Shown: one piece after another, positions 29,266 to 38,909 of the stretch
Position numbering within the stretch: position 1 is the first letter of the stretch
How the letters are laid out: the number at the start of each line of letters is the position of its first letter
NCBI RefSeq assembly: GCF_026738875.1
Contig: NZ_JAPQFJ010000009.1
Span: forward strand, 1 to 64,000
Reading direction: 5' to 3'
Source of the DNA: Clostridium brassicae
Lineage (GTDB): Bacteria > Bacillota > Clostridia > Clostridiales > Clostridiaceae
DNA: 64,000 nt
Program-made: the position numbers and the translations under genes
Notes under the pieces: generated by a model
What the model was told of the DNA's origin: nothing
Seen by the model: the letters and a program-made list of their open reading frames with translations, nothing else
The model's database searches: none

Positions 29266-30933
29266 TTGGGTGGAATTTTAAATATAAATAGTGCTAATAA
29301 TGTAGACTTAAAAAAGATGCACAAAAAATTGAGTTTTGAGATAGGAGAAAAGTTCTCTGCAAGAATTATTGATTTTGATGACCTTTCTAGTGAAATTATG
29401 TTGAAACTCTTAGATGGATGGCAATTCTCAGCACAAATAGATAAATCTTTTAAATTTACTCCAAATGCATTTTTAAGATTTCAAGTAGAGGGATATGAAG
29501 ATGGTAAGTTAGTATTAAAGTTATTGGAAAATGATTCAAATGATGAGACGAAAAGTTTGTTTGAAGATATTCTAGAAAAACAAGGCATAAAAGTCAATAA
29601 AGAAGATTTTCCTCTTCTTGAAAAGATGCTTAAACATAAGATGCCTTTAACTAAAGAGAATATTTCTAATATAAAAACCCTAACTGATTTTCAAGATAAG
29701 ATCATTAAAGATGCTTCTGAAGAGGATGCGTTTATTTTAAAATATCTTGATAATAAAGGTATTAACTTAAACAGTGATAGAGGACAAAATATAAAAAATA
29801 TACTGAAGGGATTTTTTAGCCAATTTAAAAAATTAACATCAGAAGAATTATTTACGTTAATTGAAAATAATATTGATTTGACTGAGTCTAATATATCAAG
29901 TTTTAATAAAATAGTAAAAGAACCTATGGCTTTATATAAAGAAGTAATGGAACTTAAAGATGAAATTCCATCTAAAGAAGTTACTAAAATCAATAGTGAT
30001 GGAGAAGTTTTAAATAATAAATCTTTAGATTTAGTAGATAAAGATACTAATATAGAAGACGTGAAGGTTAATCTTCGAGATAACGAGGCAAAAGTAAATA
30101 AGGAAAAAGTTAATATTGAGGACAAAAGAGGTTTATCTTCAAATGATGAGGCGGGAGCTTTAAAGGAAAACAATGAAAGCAGTAATTCTAAAAATACTAG
30201 CTCATATATTGAGAAGATTTATAATTCAGCTGAAGCAAAGGAAGCAGATGGAAAGGAAATATTAAACAAACTTTTAGGAATAGATTCAAGTGAAAAGGAA
30301 AACAATGAAAGTGTGAAGAGTTTACTTTTTAAAGATAAAGAAATAGAACATTTAAAATTACAGAATAAAAATGTTAATGATGATAGCAATAAAATCAAAG
30401 AGCAAATAAATGATAAATTAGATGAAATAAAAGATGTAATAAAACAAATTGTTAGAGAAGAACTTGATGGTAAATCGGAGGTTCTTAATAAATTAACCAC
30501 TGCATTACAAAGCAAAATTAATAATTTTAAAATTTATAATTCTATTTCAAATCAATACTATTACTTAGATGTGCCAGTGAATTTAAATGAAAAAGAATAC
30601 CCATGTAAACTGATTATTAAGGATGAGAGAAACAAAGGGAAAAAAATAGATTCTAGTAACGTAAAACTTGTAGCTTCAGTTAAAACAATTAATATGGGGG
30701 TTGTGGACGCTTATATAAAAGTATTTAATAAGAATTTAGATATTAAGATAAAGTGTGAGAAAGAATGGATGAAACTTATTGATACGAGTAAAAATGAAAT
30801 AATTAATAAGTTAAACTCTATAGGATATATCTCTAATGTGAATGTAGAAAAGAATGTGGAGAAAGCAGATATAGTTAAATGTAGAAGTTTTTTTGAAGAT
30901 GATGACTTTACAAGTATAGATACAATGGTTTAA
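29266..30933 (+). CDS. FliK-like (YlqG-type) protein
   Basis: 555 residues, TTG start with GAGAGGGGAG 6 bases upstream. The N-terminal module of about 85 residues (SFEIGEKFSARIIDF, LLDGWQFSAQI) and the folded C-terminal domain (YYYLDVPVNLNE onward) flank a long charged, low-complexity middle (about 230-400) full of Glu/Lys/Asn. This is the layout of FliK-like hook-length or YlqG proteins. The next gene is an FlhB C-terminal homologue, the same pair as B. subtilis ylqG-ylqH. No other flagellar genes are in the window. Role in secretion control is inferred; the assignment is from context more than motif. Confidence 0.65.
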   Translation: MGGILNINSANNVDLKKMHKKLSFEIGEKFSARIIDFDDLSSEIMLKLLDGWQFSAQIDKSFKFTPNAFLRFQVEGYEDGKLVLKLLENDSNDETKSLFEDILEKQGIKVNKEDFPLLEKMLKHKMPLTKENISNIKTLTDFQDKIIKDASEEDAFILKYLDNKGINLNSDRGQNIKNILKGFFSQFKKLTSEELFTLIENNIDLTESNISSFNKIVKEPMALYKEVMELKDEIPSKEVTKINSDGEVLNNKSLDLVDKDTNIEDVKVNLRDNEAKVNKEKVNIEDKRGLSSNDEAGALKENNESSNSKNTSSYIEKIYNSAEAKEADGKEILNKLLGIDSSEKENNESVKSLLFKDKEIEHLKLQNKNVNDDSNKIKEQINDKLDEIKDVIKQIVREELDGKSEVLNKLTTALQSKINNFKIYNSISNQYYYLDVPVNLNEKEYPCKLIIKDERNKGKKIDSSNVKLVASVKTINMGVVDAYIKVFNKNLDIKIKCEKEWMKLIDTSKNEIINKLNSIGYISNVNVEKNVEKADIVKCRSFFEDDDFTSIDTMV

Positions 30934-30952
30934 AATAGCTGAGGTGTGAAAT

Positions 30953-31231
30953 ATGAATAAAAATGAGATGGGAAGAAAAAGAGCTGCCGCATTAAAATAT
31001 GAAATGGGTTATGAGGCGCCTATAGTTACGGCTGCAGGAATGGGTTATATAGCGGACAAAATTATAGAAGAAGCTGAAAAAAGTGATATTCCAGTAGTTT
31101 ATAATAAAGAACTAGCTAGTTTACTTACTAATGTAGATATTGGAAGCTGTATACCAGAAGAGTTGTATGAAGCAGTAGCAGAAATTATAGCTTATATAAT
31201 GGATGTAGATAATAGGCTAGATAGGAAGTGA
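30953..31231 (+). CDS. FlhB C-terminal domain-like protein (FlhX/YlqH type)
   Basis: 92 residues matching the cytoplasmic tail of the type III export protein FlhB: APIVTAAGMGYIADKIIEEAEKSDIPVVYNKELASLL, then IPEELYEAVAEIIAYI. The N-terminal membrane domain is absent and the NPTH autocleavage site that precedes this region in FlhB is missing; the protein begins right after it. In B. subtilis YlqH can partly replace the FlhB tail. Lies 19 bp after the FliK-like gene, so co-transcribed. GAGGTG before ATG. Confidence 0.88.
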   Translation: MNKNEMGRKRAAALKYEMGYEAPIVTAAGMGYIADKIIEEAEKSDIPVVYNKELASLLTNVDIGSCIPEELYEAVAEIIAYIMDVDNRLDRK

Positions 31232-31236
31232 TATGA

Positions 31237-31923
31237 TTGGGACTTTTTGCAATATCAGATCTGCATTTATCATCTACAAATGATAAGCCAATGGATATCT
31301 TCGGAGAAAAATGGTGTAATCATGATGAAAAGATAAGACAAAATTGGATTAATAAAATACAAGAAGATGATATGGTTTTAATAGCTGGGGATATATCTTG
31401 GTCTATGAAAATGGAAGATGGGATTAAAGATCTTGAGTGGGTTCATAGTCTTCCGGGGAAAAAGATTATTTCTAAGGGGAACCATGATTATTGGTGGGGA
31501 AGTATAAAAAAGTTAAATGCCCTATATGATGATATTAATTTTGTTCAAAATAATTTTTTTGTATATGAAGATTATGCTATATGTGGAACAAGAGGATGGA
31601 ATCCACCTAGCAGTGATAAATATTCTGAGCATGATAAAAAGATATATAGTAGAGAGCAAATTAGATTAAAACTTTCTTTGGAAAGTGCAGTAAAGGCTGG
31701 ATATAAAAAAATTATTGTTATGATACATTTTCCACCTGTTAATGATAAGTTTGAGGAATCAGAGTTTACAAGAATTTTTAAAGAATATAATGTGGAGAAA
31801 GTTATATATGGACATTTACATGGATATTCTTTAAAAAGGGTTTATGAAGGTATTCATGAAAATGTAGAATATATAGTTACTTCTTGTGATTATATAGATT
31901 TTAATCCAATAAAAATCCTGTAA
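31237..31923 (+). CDS. Calcineurin-like metallophosphoesterase
   Basis: 228 residues, TTG start 5 bases after the previous stop, so translationally coupled. Two-metal phosphoesterase motifs: ISDLHLS (D-x-H), AGDISW (GD), KGNHDYWW (GNHD), MIHFPPV and YGHLHG (GH-x-H). The family hydrolyses phosphodiesters or phosphomonoesters; substrate unknown. Last gene of the FliK-like/FlhX operon, followed by a strong terminator. Confidence 0.93.
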   Translation: MGLFAISDLHLSSTNDKPMDIFGEKWCNHDEKIRQNWINKIQEDDMVLIAGDISWSMKMEDGIKDLEWVHSLPGKKIISKGNHDYWWGSIKKLNALYDDINFVQNNFFVYEDYAICGTRGWNPPSSDKYSEHDKKIYSREQIRLKLSLESAVKAGYKKIIVMIHFPPVNDKFEESEFTRIFKEYNVEKVIYGHLHGYSLKRVYEGIHENVEYIVTSCDYIDFNPIKIL

Positions 31924-31962
31924 AATGAGTTAGATGATGTATAACTCATTTTACAGGATTTT
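31914..31962. terminator. Bidirectional terminator
   Basis: AATCCTGTAAAATGAGTTA paired with its complement over a 9-base loop. A/T runs on both sides serve both convergent genes. Confidence 0.85.
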
Positions 31963-32830
31963 ATTTTCCTAATAAAGATGAAAAAAAACCTTTTTTCTTT
32001 TCAGAAGTATCTTCAGGATTAGTTAATTCTGGAGTGTTATTTTTTTGCGTTTCTTTAATTAAGTCTTTTTGATCTCTAGCAAGGTCTTTTAATCTTTTAT
32101 GGATTCCAGGAGTAGTAACAACTTTACTAAACCAAATTAATGCATCATCAGTATTACCTATTCGTCTATTTAATTCTCCAATTAAATACATTGTAGCATA
32201 TCTATCCATCCCATATAAGGGAAAATCTTCATTTAAATAGGCCTCGTCAAATCCTTTTACAGCTTGAGTTAGGTAATTTATTTCAGAAGTTGAATCTTCT
32301 TTTAATCTGCACATCCATGCTAACTTTAAACAATTCATAGCTTTTTTGCTGGGCTTAGATTCTATATAGTAGTAATTAAGTAGAGCGATTTTATATCGCT
32401 CTATGGCGGTATTAATGTCATAAGGAACCTTGTATTCTCTTCCTTTCCATTTATGAGATACATTTTTTTTTACTAAATCAATTTGGTAATTTCTAATTCT
32501 ATTAAAATCTGACTTCATAGCAGCATAACCACAATTATTACATAACCATACATCATAAAAATAAGGATTTATTATGTTATATCTTATAAAAAAGTCTGTA
32601 TCTTTAGATTTCATTCTGTAGGAAGAGGTTTTTATTGCTTTTGTTGTAAATTCAGTACCGCATACAGGACAAGTTAGTTTTTTATCATATAAACAATCTT
32701 TTTCATCAATTTCAGGTTTGTTTTTTAATGAAACATCATTTGTAGATTCATCATTTATCCTATAAAGGTCTATATCATTTATGTCATTAAATCCTAGTTT
32801 TTCTAGTCCTGAAAAAATATTTTTATTCAT
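31961..32830 (-). CDS. DUF2225 protein, zinc-binding
   Basis: 289 residues. N-terminal zinc-ribbon-like pairs CPVCGTEF (about residue 54) and LCNNCGYA (about 96) fit four-Cys metal binding. The remainder is helical with TPR-like character (AIERYKIALLNYYYIESK, ALIWFSKVV). C-terminal tail is charged. DUF2225 proteins are common in Firmicutes; function is unknown. GAGGTGATT 6 bases before ATG. Single gene facing the alarmone synthetase. Confidence 0.88.
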   Translation of the reverse strand: MNKNIFSGLEKLGFNDINDIDLYRINDESTNDVSLKNKPEIDEKDCLYDKKLTCPVCGTEFTTKAIKTSSYRMKSKDTDFFIRYNIINPYFYDVWLCNNCGYAAMKSDFNRIRNYQIDLVKKNVSHKWKGREYKVPYDINTAIERYKIALLNYYYIESKPSKKAMNCLKLAWMCRLKEDSTSEINYLTQAVKGFDEAYLNEDFPLYGMDRYATMYLIGELNRRIGNTDDALIWFSKVVTTPGIHKRLKDLARDQKDLIKETQKNNTPELTNPEDTSEKKKGFFSSLLGK

Positions 32831-32982
32831 GCAATCACCTCTAGTAGAGTAATTATATATTAAATTATATCAAAGAAACAAACAAAAAACATTTATTTTG
32901 GTAAATAATGATTTATGTATAGTATAATTATATAGTATAATTACATATTATCAAATAGTATAGTTATGGGAGGGTGAATTGT

Positions 32983-33771
32983 ATGGCGGTTATAGAATGG
33001 AAAAAGTTTCTCATACCATATGAGCAAGCTGTAGAAGAATTAAAAGTAAAATTTAAGAGTATAAGACGTGAATATAGAAGAAAAAATGAAAATTCACCTA
33101 TTGAATTTGTAACCGGTAGAGTTAAAGAATTATCTAGCATATTAGAAAAAGCAAATAAATTTAGCATACCTCTAAATAGAATAGAATATGAGTTAGAGGA
33201 TATAGCTGGTATAAGGGTAATGTGCCAATTTGTAGATGACATATATAAAGTGGTTAACCTTATCAGACAAAGAAAAGATATGCAGATATTATATGAAAAA
33301 GATTATATTACTGATGTTAAAGCCAGTGGATATAGAAGTTATCATATAATAATAAAATACCCTGTTAATATGGCAGATGGAGTTAAGGAGATATTGGCGG
33401 AATTCCAAATAAGAACATTAGCTATGAACTTTTGGGCTACTGTTGAACATTCTTTAAATTATAAGTATAAACATCAAATCCCTGATGAAATAAGGAGAAA
33501 ATTAAAAAGTTCAGCTGATGCTGCATTTAAATTAGACCAAGATATGCTTGAAATAAAAGATGAGATTATGGATGCACAAAAATTATTTGAGGTAAAATCA
33601 AGTCTTGTATCAGATATAATGAATAATGTATTTACATTATTATCTGCTGGAAGAAACAAGGAAGCTGCTAATTATAGAAATCAATTAAATAAATTGATTT
33701 CTGAAGGAGAAACATATGAGCTTACTAAGCTTTTAGAAGCTACGGAAAAAAGCATTAATATGTATAAATAG
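32983..33771 (+). CDS. Small alarmone synthetase (RelQ/YjbM type GTP pyrophosphokinase)
   Basis: 262 residues with only the RelA/SpoT synthetase domain and no HD hydrolase, TGS or ACT domain. Seen: EYRRKNENSPIEFVTGRVK, DIAGIRVMCQFVDDIYKV, KASGYRSYHIIIKYP and FQIRTLAMNFWATVEHSLNYKY. It transfers pyrophosphate from ATP to GDP/GTP to give (p)ppGpp. Start at the ATG 32983 with GGGAGGGTG 7 bases upstream; an in-frame GTG at 32974 falls within that site. Monocistronic. Confidence 0.93.
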   Translation: MAVIEWKKFLIPYEQAVEELKVKFKSIRREYRRKNENSPIEFVTGRVKELSSILEKANKFSIPLNRIEYELEDIAGIRVMCQFVDDIYKVVNLIRQRKDMQILYEKDYITDVKASGYRSYHIIIKYPVNMADGVKEILAEFQIRTLAMNFWATVEHSLNYKYKHQIPDEIRRKLKSSADAAFKLDQDMLEIKDEIMDAQKLFEVKSSLVSDIMNNVFTLLSAGRNKEAANYRNQLNKLISEGETYELTKLLEATEKSINMYK

Positions 33772-33778
33772 AGTAAAA

Positions 33779-33830
33779 AAGAAGCATGAATAATATAATA
33801 AAAATATTATATTATTCATGCTTTTATTTA
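33779..33830. terminator. Bidirectional terminator between alarmone synthetase and leuS
   Basis: Long perfect stem AAGCATGAATAATATAATA with its complement and a 2-4 base loop, T-rich on both sides. Confidence 0.85.
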
Positions 33831-33851
33831 TAAGTACTTATTAAAATGATA

Positions 33852-36305
33852 TTATTTTGCAACAATGTTAACAAGTTTACCTTTAACAACTATTACTTTA
33901 ATTATGTTCTTTCCTTCTAAGTGGTCTTTAATAGTTTTATCGTTAAGAGCTATTTCTTTTATTTCATCATCAGTAAGATTAGTAGGAATGTTTATTCTAG
34001 CTCTAATTTTTCCGCTTATTTGTATAGCTATTTCTACTTCATCCTTAATTAATGCTTTAGGATCTAATGTTGGCCATGACTCATTGAATACTGAGAAATT
34101 CTTTCCAAGGAGTTCCCATTGTTCTTCAGCAAAGTGAGGAGCAAATGGTGCTAAAAGTTTGATGTAGTCAATTAATGTTTCTTCTAAGAAAGATATATTT
34201 TTGTTGTTTTCATCATTTAGATATTTAGATAAAGAATTTGTAAACTCCATTATTCTTGCAATAGCAGTATTAAATTGTAATTTCTCAGTATCTTCTGTGA
34301 CATGTTTAATAGCATAATGTCTAGCATAGTTTAATTCTTTCTCAGTTTTATCCATTGAAGTTTTAGTATTTTCTTTATTAGATATTTCTTCTCTACATTC
34401 TTGCAGAATTCTTTCAGAACGATCTACAAATCTAGCCATGGATTTTATTCCGTCATCACTCCAAGCACCGCCTTCAGTATAAGCAAATCCAAACATAAGG
34501 TACATTCTAAATACATCAGCACCAAATTCTTTAATATAATCGTCTGGAGCTATTGTATTTCCTTTTGATTTACTCATTTTTAATCCATCTGGTCCAAGTA
34601 TTAATCCTTGATGAGTAAGAGAAGTAAATGGCTCATCAAATTTTAAATAACCCATATCACGAAGAGCTTTTGTTATAAATCTTGCATAAAGTAGGTGCAT
34701 GCAAGCATGTTCAGGGCCTCCAACATATTTATCTACAGGAAGAAGAGAATTTACTTTATCTATATCAAAAGCTTTTTCAGTATTTTTGTTATCGACATAT
34801 CTTAAATAGTACCAAGAGGAACAAACAAAAGTATCTAGTGTATCAGATTCTCTTACTGCATGACCTCCACATTTTGGACAAGTAGTATTTAAGAAATCTT
34901 CACTTTTAGATAATGGTGATTTACCATCTGGAGTAAATTCAATGTCATAAGGAAGCTCTACAGGAAGCTGACTTTCTGGTACAGGAACTATTCCACATTT
35001 ATCACAATAAACAACAGGAATAGGAGCTCCCCAATATCTTTGTCTTGAAACAAGCCAATCACGAAGTCTAAAGTTAACTTTCCATCTTCCAAGACCTTTT
35101 TCTTCTAGACTTTTAACAATAGCTTCTTTAGCATCTTCAGTAGTAAGACCATCAAATTCTCCACTGTTAACTAAAACACCGTATTCTGTAAATGGAAGAG
35201 TGTCATCACTATTATTTTTACTTTTTATAACTCTTTCTATAGGTAAGTTAAATTTTGTAGCAAATTGGAAGTCACGTTCGTCATGAGCAGGAACAGCCAT
35301 TACACATCCAGTCCCATAAGTTGCAAGGACATAGTCTCCAACCCAAACAGGAACTTTTTTACCATTTACAGGATTAATGGCATAAGATCCTGTAAATACA
35401 CCTGTTTTTTCTCTTGTTGTTGATTGCCTTTCTATCTCCGATTGTTTTGCAGCTAGATCTTTATATTCTTCTACTTTAGCTTTATATTCGTTAGTTGTAA
35501 GATTATCAACATAAGGACTTTCAGGAGCTAAAACAACATAAGTAACTCCATTTAAAGTATCAACCCTTGTTGTAAATACATCAAAGCTTATATCAGAATT
35601 ATCAATTTTAAAAGTAACTTCTGCACCTTTAGATCTTCCAATCCAGTGTTTTTGCATTGATTTAGTTTTTTCAGGCCAATCTAAAGTATCTATTTTGTCA
35701 AGTAATTCATCAGCATAATCAGTTATTTTAAAAAACCATTGAGTCAAGTCTTTTTTCTGAACTTCGGACTCACATCTTTCACAAAGTCCTTCTATAACTT
35801 GCTCATTAGCAAGAACTGTATTACAACTAGGACACCAATTAACAGGAGCTTTTTTTCTATATGCAAGGCCTTTTTCATATAATTTTAAAAATAGCCATTG
35901 AGTCCATTTATAGTAATCTGGAAAGCAAGTTACGACTTCATTTTCCCAGTTAAACATTGCTCCCATTGCTCTTAATTGTTCTTCCATATTTTTTATATTT
36001 TGCATTGTTGAATCATTGGGATGTATTCCGGTTTTTATCGCATAGTTCTCAGCTGGTAGTCCAAAAGCGTCAAATCCCATAGGTTGAAATACATTATATC
36101 CTTTCATTCTTTTAAATCTTGCCCAAGAGTCAGTAGGACCATAGTTAAACCAATGTCCTGCATGAAGTTTTGCACCTGATGGATAAGAGAACATTTCAAG
36201 TACATATAATTTTTCACCTTTAGCATTTTCATCAAATTTGTAAAGTTTAGAATCTTCCCATTTGTCTTGCCATTTTCTATCTATTGATGTTCCATAATTA
36301 GACAT
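33852..36305 (-). CDS. leuS: Leucine-tRNA ligase
   Basis: Class I synthetase of 817 residues. KLHAGHW is the HIGH motif, a CP1 editing domain follows (about 220-420, with [14 protein letters not shown] and [11 protein letters not shown]), two zinc-type CxxC pairs are in the sequence (CPSCN/CERCE and CPKCG), and LKMSKSKGN is the KMSKS loop near 575. C-terminal anticodon domain complete. GGAGGTT 9 bases before ATG. Preceded by a Leu T-box. Confidence 0.97.
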   Translation of the reverse strand: MSNYGTSIDRKWQDKWEDSKLYKFDENAKGEKLYVLEMFSYPSGAKLHAGHWFNYGPTDSWARFKRMKGYNVFQPMGFDAFGLPAENYAIKTGIHPNDSTMQNIKNMEEQLRAMGAMFNWENEVVTCFPDYYKWTQWLFLKLYEKGLAYRKKAPVNWCPSCNTVLANEQVIEGLCERCESEVQKKDLTQWFFKITDYADELLDKIDTLDWPEKTKSMQKHWIGRSKGAEVTFKIDNSDISFDVFTTRVDTLNGVTYVVLAPESPYVDNLTTNEYKAKVEEYKDLAAKQSEIERQSTTREKTGVFTGSYAINPVNGKKVPVWVGDYVLATYGTGCVMAVPAHDERDFQFATKFNLPIERVIKSKNNSDDTLPFTEYGVLVNSGEFDGLTTEDAKEAIVKSLEEKGLGRWKVNFRLRDWLVSRQRYWGAPIPVVYCDKCGIVPVPESQLPVELPYDIEFTPDGKSPLSKSEDFLNTTCPKCGGHAVRESDTLDTFVCSSWYYLRYVDNKNTEKAFDIDKVNSLLPVDKYVGGPEHACMHLLYARFITKALRDMGYLKFDEPFTSLTHQGLILGPDGLKMSKSKGNTIAPDDYIKEFGADVFRMYLMFGFAYTEGGAWSDDGIKSMARFVDRSERILQECREEISNKENTKTSMDKTEKELNYARHYAIKHVTEDTEKLQFNTAIARIMEFTNSLSKYLNDENNKNISFLEETLIDYIKLLAPFAPHFAEEQWELLGKNFSVFNESWPTLDPKALIKDEVEIAIQISGKIRARINIPTNLTDDEIKEIALNDKTIKDHLEGKNIIKVIVVKGKLVNIVAK

Positions 36306-36379
36306 ATGAGTTAACCTCCTTTTGTGTTTTTTATATTTTTGAGTAAGTTATATCTTAACATATGATTTTATTGAAAATA

Positions 36380-36640
36380 AAAAAAGCTTTCATCTCAAGA
36401 TAAGAGACGAAAGCTATAATTCCGTGGTACCACTCTAATTAGGTATAGACCTCACTTTATAATATAACGGATTAACCGTATCTGTTTTTCACAGATAAGC
36501 TCAAAGGCAAGTTCATATTCTATCAATACTGTTTTCCACCTAACAACAGCTCTCTACAATTGAATCAAATATTACTACTCCTTATCAATGCAATACTAGA
36601 TTTATTCTTTTGCGTCTAATTATAGATTAAATAAAGATGA
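36380..36640 (-). promoter_or_regulatory. T-box leader, Leu specific, for leuS
   Basis: On minus: AGAGAGCTGTTG, specifier CTT in TATGAA-CTT-GCC (36511-36509; Leu), antiterminator GAGTGGTACCACGG and a terminator with AGCTTTCGTCTCTTA pairing TGAGATGAAAGCT followed by TTTTTTT. Uncharged tRNA-Leu should antiterminate. Confidence 0.94.
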
Positions 36641-36651
36641 CTGTCAAGATA

Positions 36652-37053
36652 TTATTTTACTAGGTCGTAAGGCCAGTTTCCTATTGAGCCAAGATTATAT
36701 ACGTTAGTATAACCTAAATCATCTAAGATTTTAGCAGCTCTTGAGGAACGATTACCCTTCTGACAATATACTACAATTTGTGTGGTCTTAGGTATACTTT
36801 TATCTTTAATTTGGCTTTCGAATATTTCTATAGGTATATTTATACTTGTAGGAATTTTTCCTGAATAATATTCTTGAGGACTTCTAACATCTACGATTAT
36901 GACAGGAGAAGAAGTAGTAATTAAGTCTCGCACATCAGATGCAGATATGTTTTTATAAGCTTTTGCTGTATAAGGCATTATAAATCCTATAGTTAATATG
37001 AATACTACGAAAAAATTGAATGTTTTATTGGAAAAAGTCTTTTTTACATGCAT
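36652..37053 (-). CDS. Exported/anchored rhodanese-like sulfurtransferase
   Basis: 133 residues. The N-terminal hydrophobic segment (FNFFVVFILTIGFIMPYTAKA) with Lys before it is a signal peptide or anchor, with a possible AKA cleavage site. The rhodanese domain follows: VIIVDVRSPQEYYSGKIPTSINIPI and the active-site loop CQKGNRS with catalytic Cys. It would act outside the membrane in persulfide transfer or thiol chemistry. GGAGGT before ATG. Single gene; partner unknown. Confidence 0.9.
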   Translation of the reverse strand: MHVKKTFSNKTFNFFVVFILTIGFIMPYTAKAYKNISASDVRDLITTSSPVIIVDVRSPQEYYSGKIPTSINIPIEIFESQIKDKSIPKTTQIVVYCQKGNRSSRAAKILDDLGYTNVYNLGSIGNWPYDLVK

Positions 37054-37447
37054 GTTTTTACCTCCAAGCTAAAATTTAAGGCTTTCTTTAGTAGTCCAAT
37101 GCTATGTTTTAAATTATTTTTTTAATTATACAAAATCAATAATTTACTAAAACATAGCCAAATTTAACTAAGTATAGTTTGCGTTTAAATGTGAAAGTAT
37201 ATACTTAAATATTAGGATATATTAATAAATTGTTGATAAGAAATCTAATAATATATTATACATACATTTTTAAGGTAATTGAGAAACTTGCATTACGTAT
37301 TTGGATTTTTTAATTATGCAATTTTCTCAATTAAATATTTTAAGACCTTTATTGTAAGGTAAGGATGGAGGAATATATTGCTTTGTTATAATTTGTTATA
37401 CTATAATAAGAATGATAATTAATATAACATATTAGGAGATGAGGGAT
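37054..37447. other. Intergenic region upstream of the S1 gene
   Basis: No gene. A strong inverted repeat TAATTGAGAAA-TTGCAT (37276-37293 with 37317-37334, 17 of 18 pairs) precedes a sigma-A promoter: TTGCTT at 37378-37383, an 18-base spacer and TATAAT at 37402-37407. Confidence 0.65.
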
Positions 37448-38611
37448 ATGACAAATAATAATTTAGAAGAAAAGTCTATGAGCGAAATCATGGATGAAAT
37501 TGATAAATCTATGAAGCCTATCTACAGTGGAGATTTGATTGACGGAGAGGTTATATCTATAACAGATAGTGAAGTTTTAGTTAATATAGGATATATAACT
37601 GATGGAATAATAAAAAAAACTGATGTATGTGATGAAGAAGGTAATTTAAAAGAATTTTTTAAACCTGGAGATAAGATAAAGGTCTATGTGGTAAAACTAA
37701 ATGATGGTGAAGGAAATGTAGTTTTATCAAAGAAAAAAGCAGATGAAATAATTGTTTGGAATGAATTAAAGAAACTATTTAATGAAGGGGCTACCTTCGA
37801 AGTTAAGGTTCATGAGATTGTTAAAGGTGGAGCAATTACTTATTTTAAAGGAGTTAGGGCCTTTATACCAGCATCTCATATGTCTAATTCCTTTGTAAAA
37901 AATTTAAATGATTATATTAATAAAATGCTAAAGGTAAAAATAATTGAGTTTGATAAAGAGAAAAATAAAATTGTTTTGTCAAGGAAAGAAGTTGAGAAGG
38001 GTGAAATAGAAATAAAAAAGAAGGATTTGTGGCAATCTCTAAAAAAAGGAGAAAAAAGAACAGGTATAGTAAGAAGACTTGTGAAATTTGGTGCTTTTGT
38101 TGATTTAGGAGGAATAGATGGTCTTATTCATAATTCAGATTTATCATGGAAAAGAGTTAATAATCCATCAGAAGTAGTATCTATAGGCGATAAAGTTGAA
38201 GTATATGTCTTAGATTTTAATAAGGAAAATGGAAAAATCTCTTTAGGATTAAAAGATGTAGAAGAAGATCCTTGGAATAGTTTAAAGTATAAGGTTCAGG
38301 ATATAGTTGAAGGTAAAGTTGTAAGGTTACTAGATTTTGGTGCCGTTATAGAAATGGAAGATGGATTAGAAGGCTTGGCACATATTAGTGAGATTAGTGA
38401 AGAAAACATATCAAAACCTTCGCAAATATTAAATATAGGGGACAAGGTAAAAGTAAAAATATTAGATATAAAAGAAGATGATAGAAAAATGAGTTTAAGC
38501 ATTAAAGATGCATCAAAGGGTAGTTTAGAAGACTATAGTAAATATAATGATAGTGATGAAGGAAACTTTATTTTTGCAGAGTTGCTAAAGAATTTTAAGG
38601 ATAATAAATAG
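37448..38611 (+). CDS. 30S ribosomal protein S1 homologue, four S1 domains
   Basis: 387 residues with four OB-fold S1 RNA-binding repeats at about 14-85, 100-170, 185-253 and 270-340 (e.g. GAFVDLGGIDGLIHNSDLSW, GAVIEMEDGLEGLAHISEIS). In several clostridia the S1 region is fused to IspH; here it stands alone. Start at ATG 37448 with AGGAG 9 bases upstream, since the ATG at 37439 nearly overlaps that site. Sigma-A promoter and terminator are both visible, so it is monocistronic. Expected to bind mRNA at the ribosome; essential RpsA function is inferred. Confidence 0.9.
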   Translation: MTNNNLEEKSMSEIMDEIDKSMKPIYSGDLIDGEVISITDSEVLVNIGYITDGIIKKTDVCDEEGNLKEFFKPGDKIKVYVVKLNDGEGNVVLSKKKADEIIVWNELKKLFNEGATFEVKVHEIVKGGAITYFKGVRAFIPASHMSNSFVKNLNDYINKMLKVKIIEFDKEKNKIVLSRKEVEKGEIEIKKKDLWQSLKKGEKRTGIVRRLVKFGAFVDLGGIDGLIHNSDLSWKRVNNPSEVVSIGDKVEVYVLDFNKENGKISLGLKDVEEDPWNSLKYKVQDIVEGKVVRLLDFGAVIEMEDGLEGLAHISEISEENISKPSQILNIGDKVKVKILDIKEDDRKMSLSIKDASKGSLEDYSKYNDSDEGNFIFAELLKNFKDNK

Positions 38612-38656
38612 TAAAAACAAGTAAGTACAAGTATATTGTGCTTACTTGTTTTTGAT
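38611..38656 (+). terminator. Terminator of the S1 gene
   Basis: AAAACAAGTAAG/CTTACTTGTTTTT with a loop of about 15 bases and T-run. Confidence 0.8.
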
Positions 38657-38806
38657 TTTAAAAGAGATTTAGTCTCTAAAAAGAACTAATAAATATAAAT
38701 AAAAATGTATAAATATTGAATTAAATGTAAAATTTATTTTGAGAAAAACATGAATAAATGTCCATACTATGTTAAAAAATAAACATTTTAAAATATTCAT
38801 AATTTA

Positions 38807-38875
38807 TTGCAAAATCATGAATAAAAATGGTATATTATATTTAAGTGGCGTTGTATTTTCTATGTGGTCATACCA
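38807..38875 (+). promoter_or_regulatory. Promoter and TGGT/ACCA operator of the racemase gene
   Basis: TTGCAA (38807-38812), an 18-base spacer, TATATT (38831-38836). About 22 bases after the predicted start point lies the palindrome TGGTCATACCA (38865-38875), the half-site pattern recognised by FadR-type GntR regulators such as lactate regulators LldR/LutR. A downstream repressor site is inferred. Confidence 0.5.
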
Positions 38876-38909
38876 ATTTGAAAAAATTAACACACACAGG
38901 AGGGATTTT

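Noticed and set aside
38769-38909. N-terminal extension of the LarA-like protein
   Set aside because: No ribosome site at 38769. AGGAGGG precedes the ATG at 38910, and the extension contains the promoter and operator.
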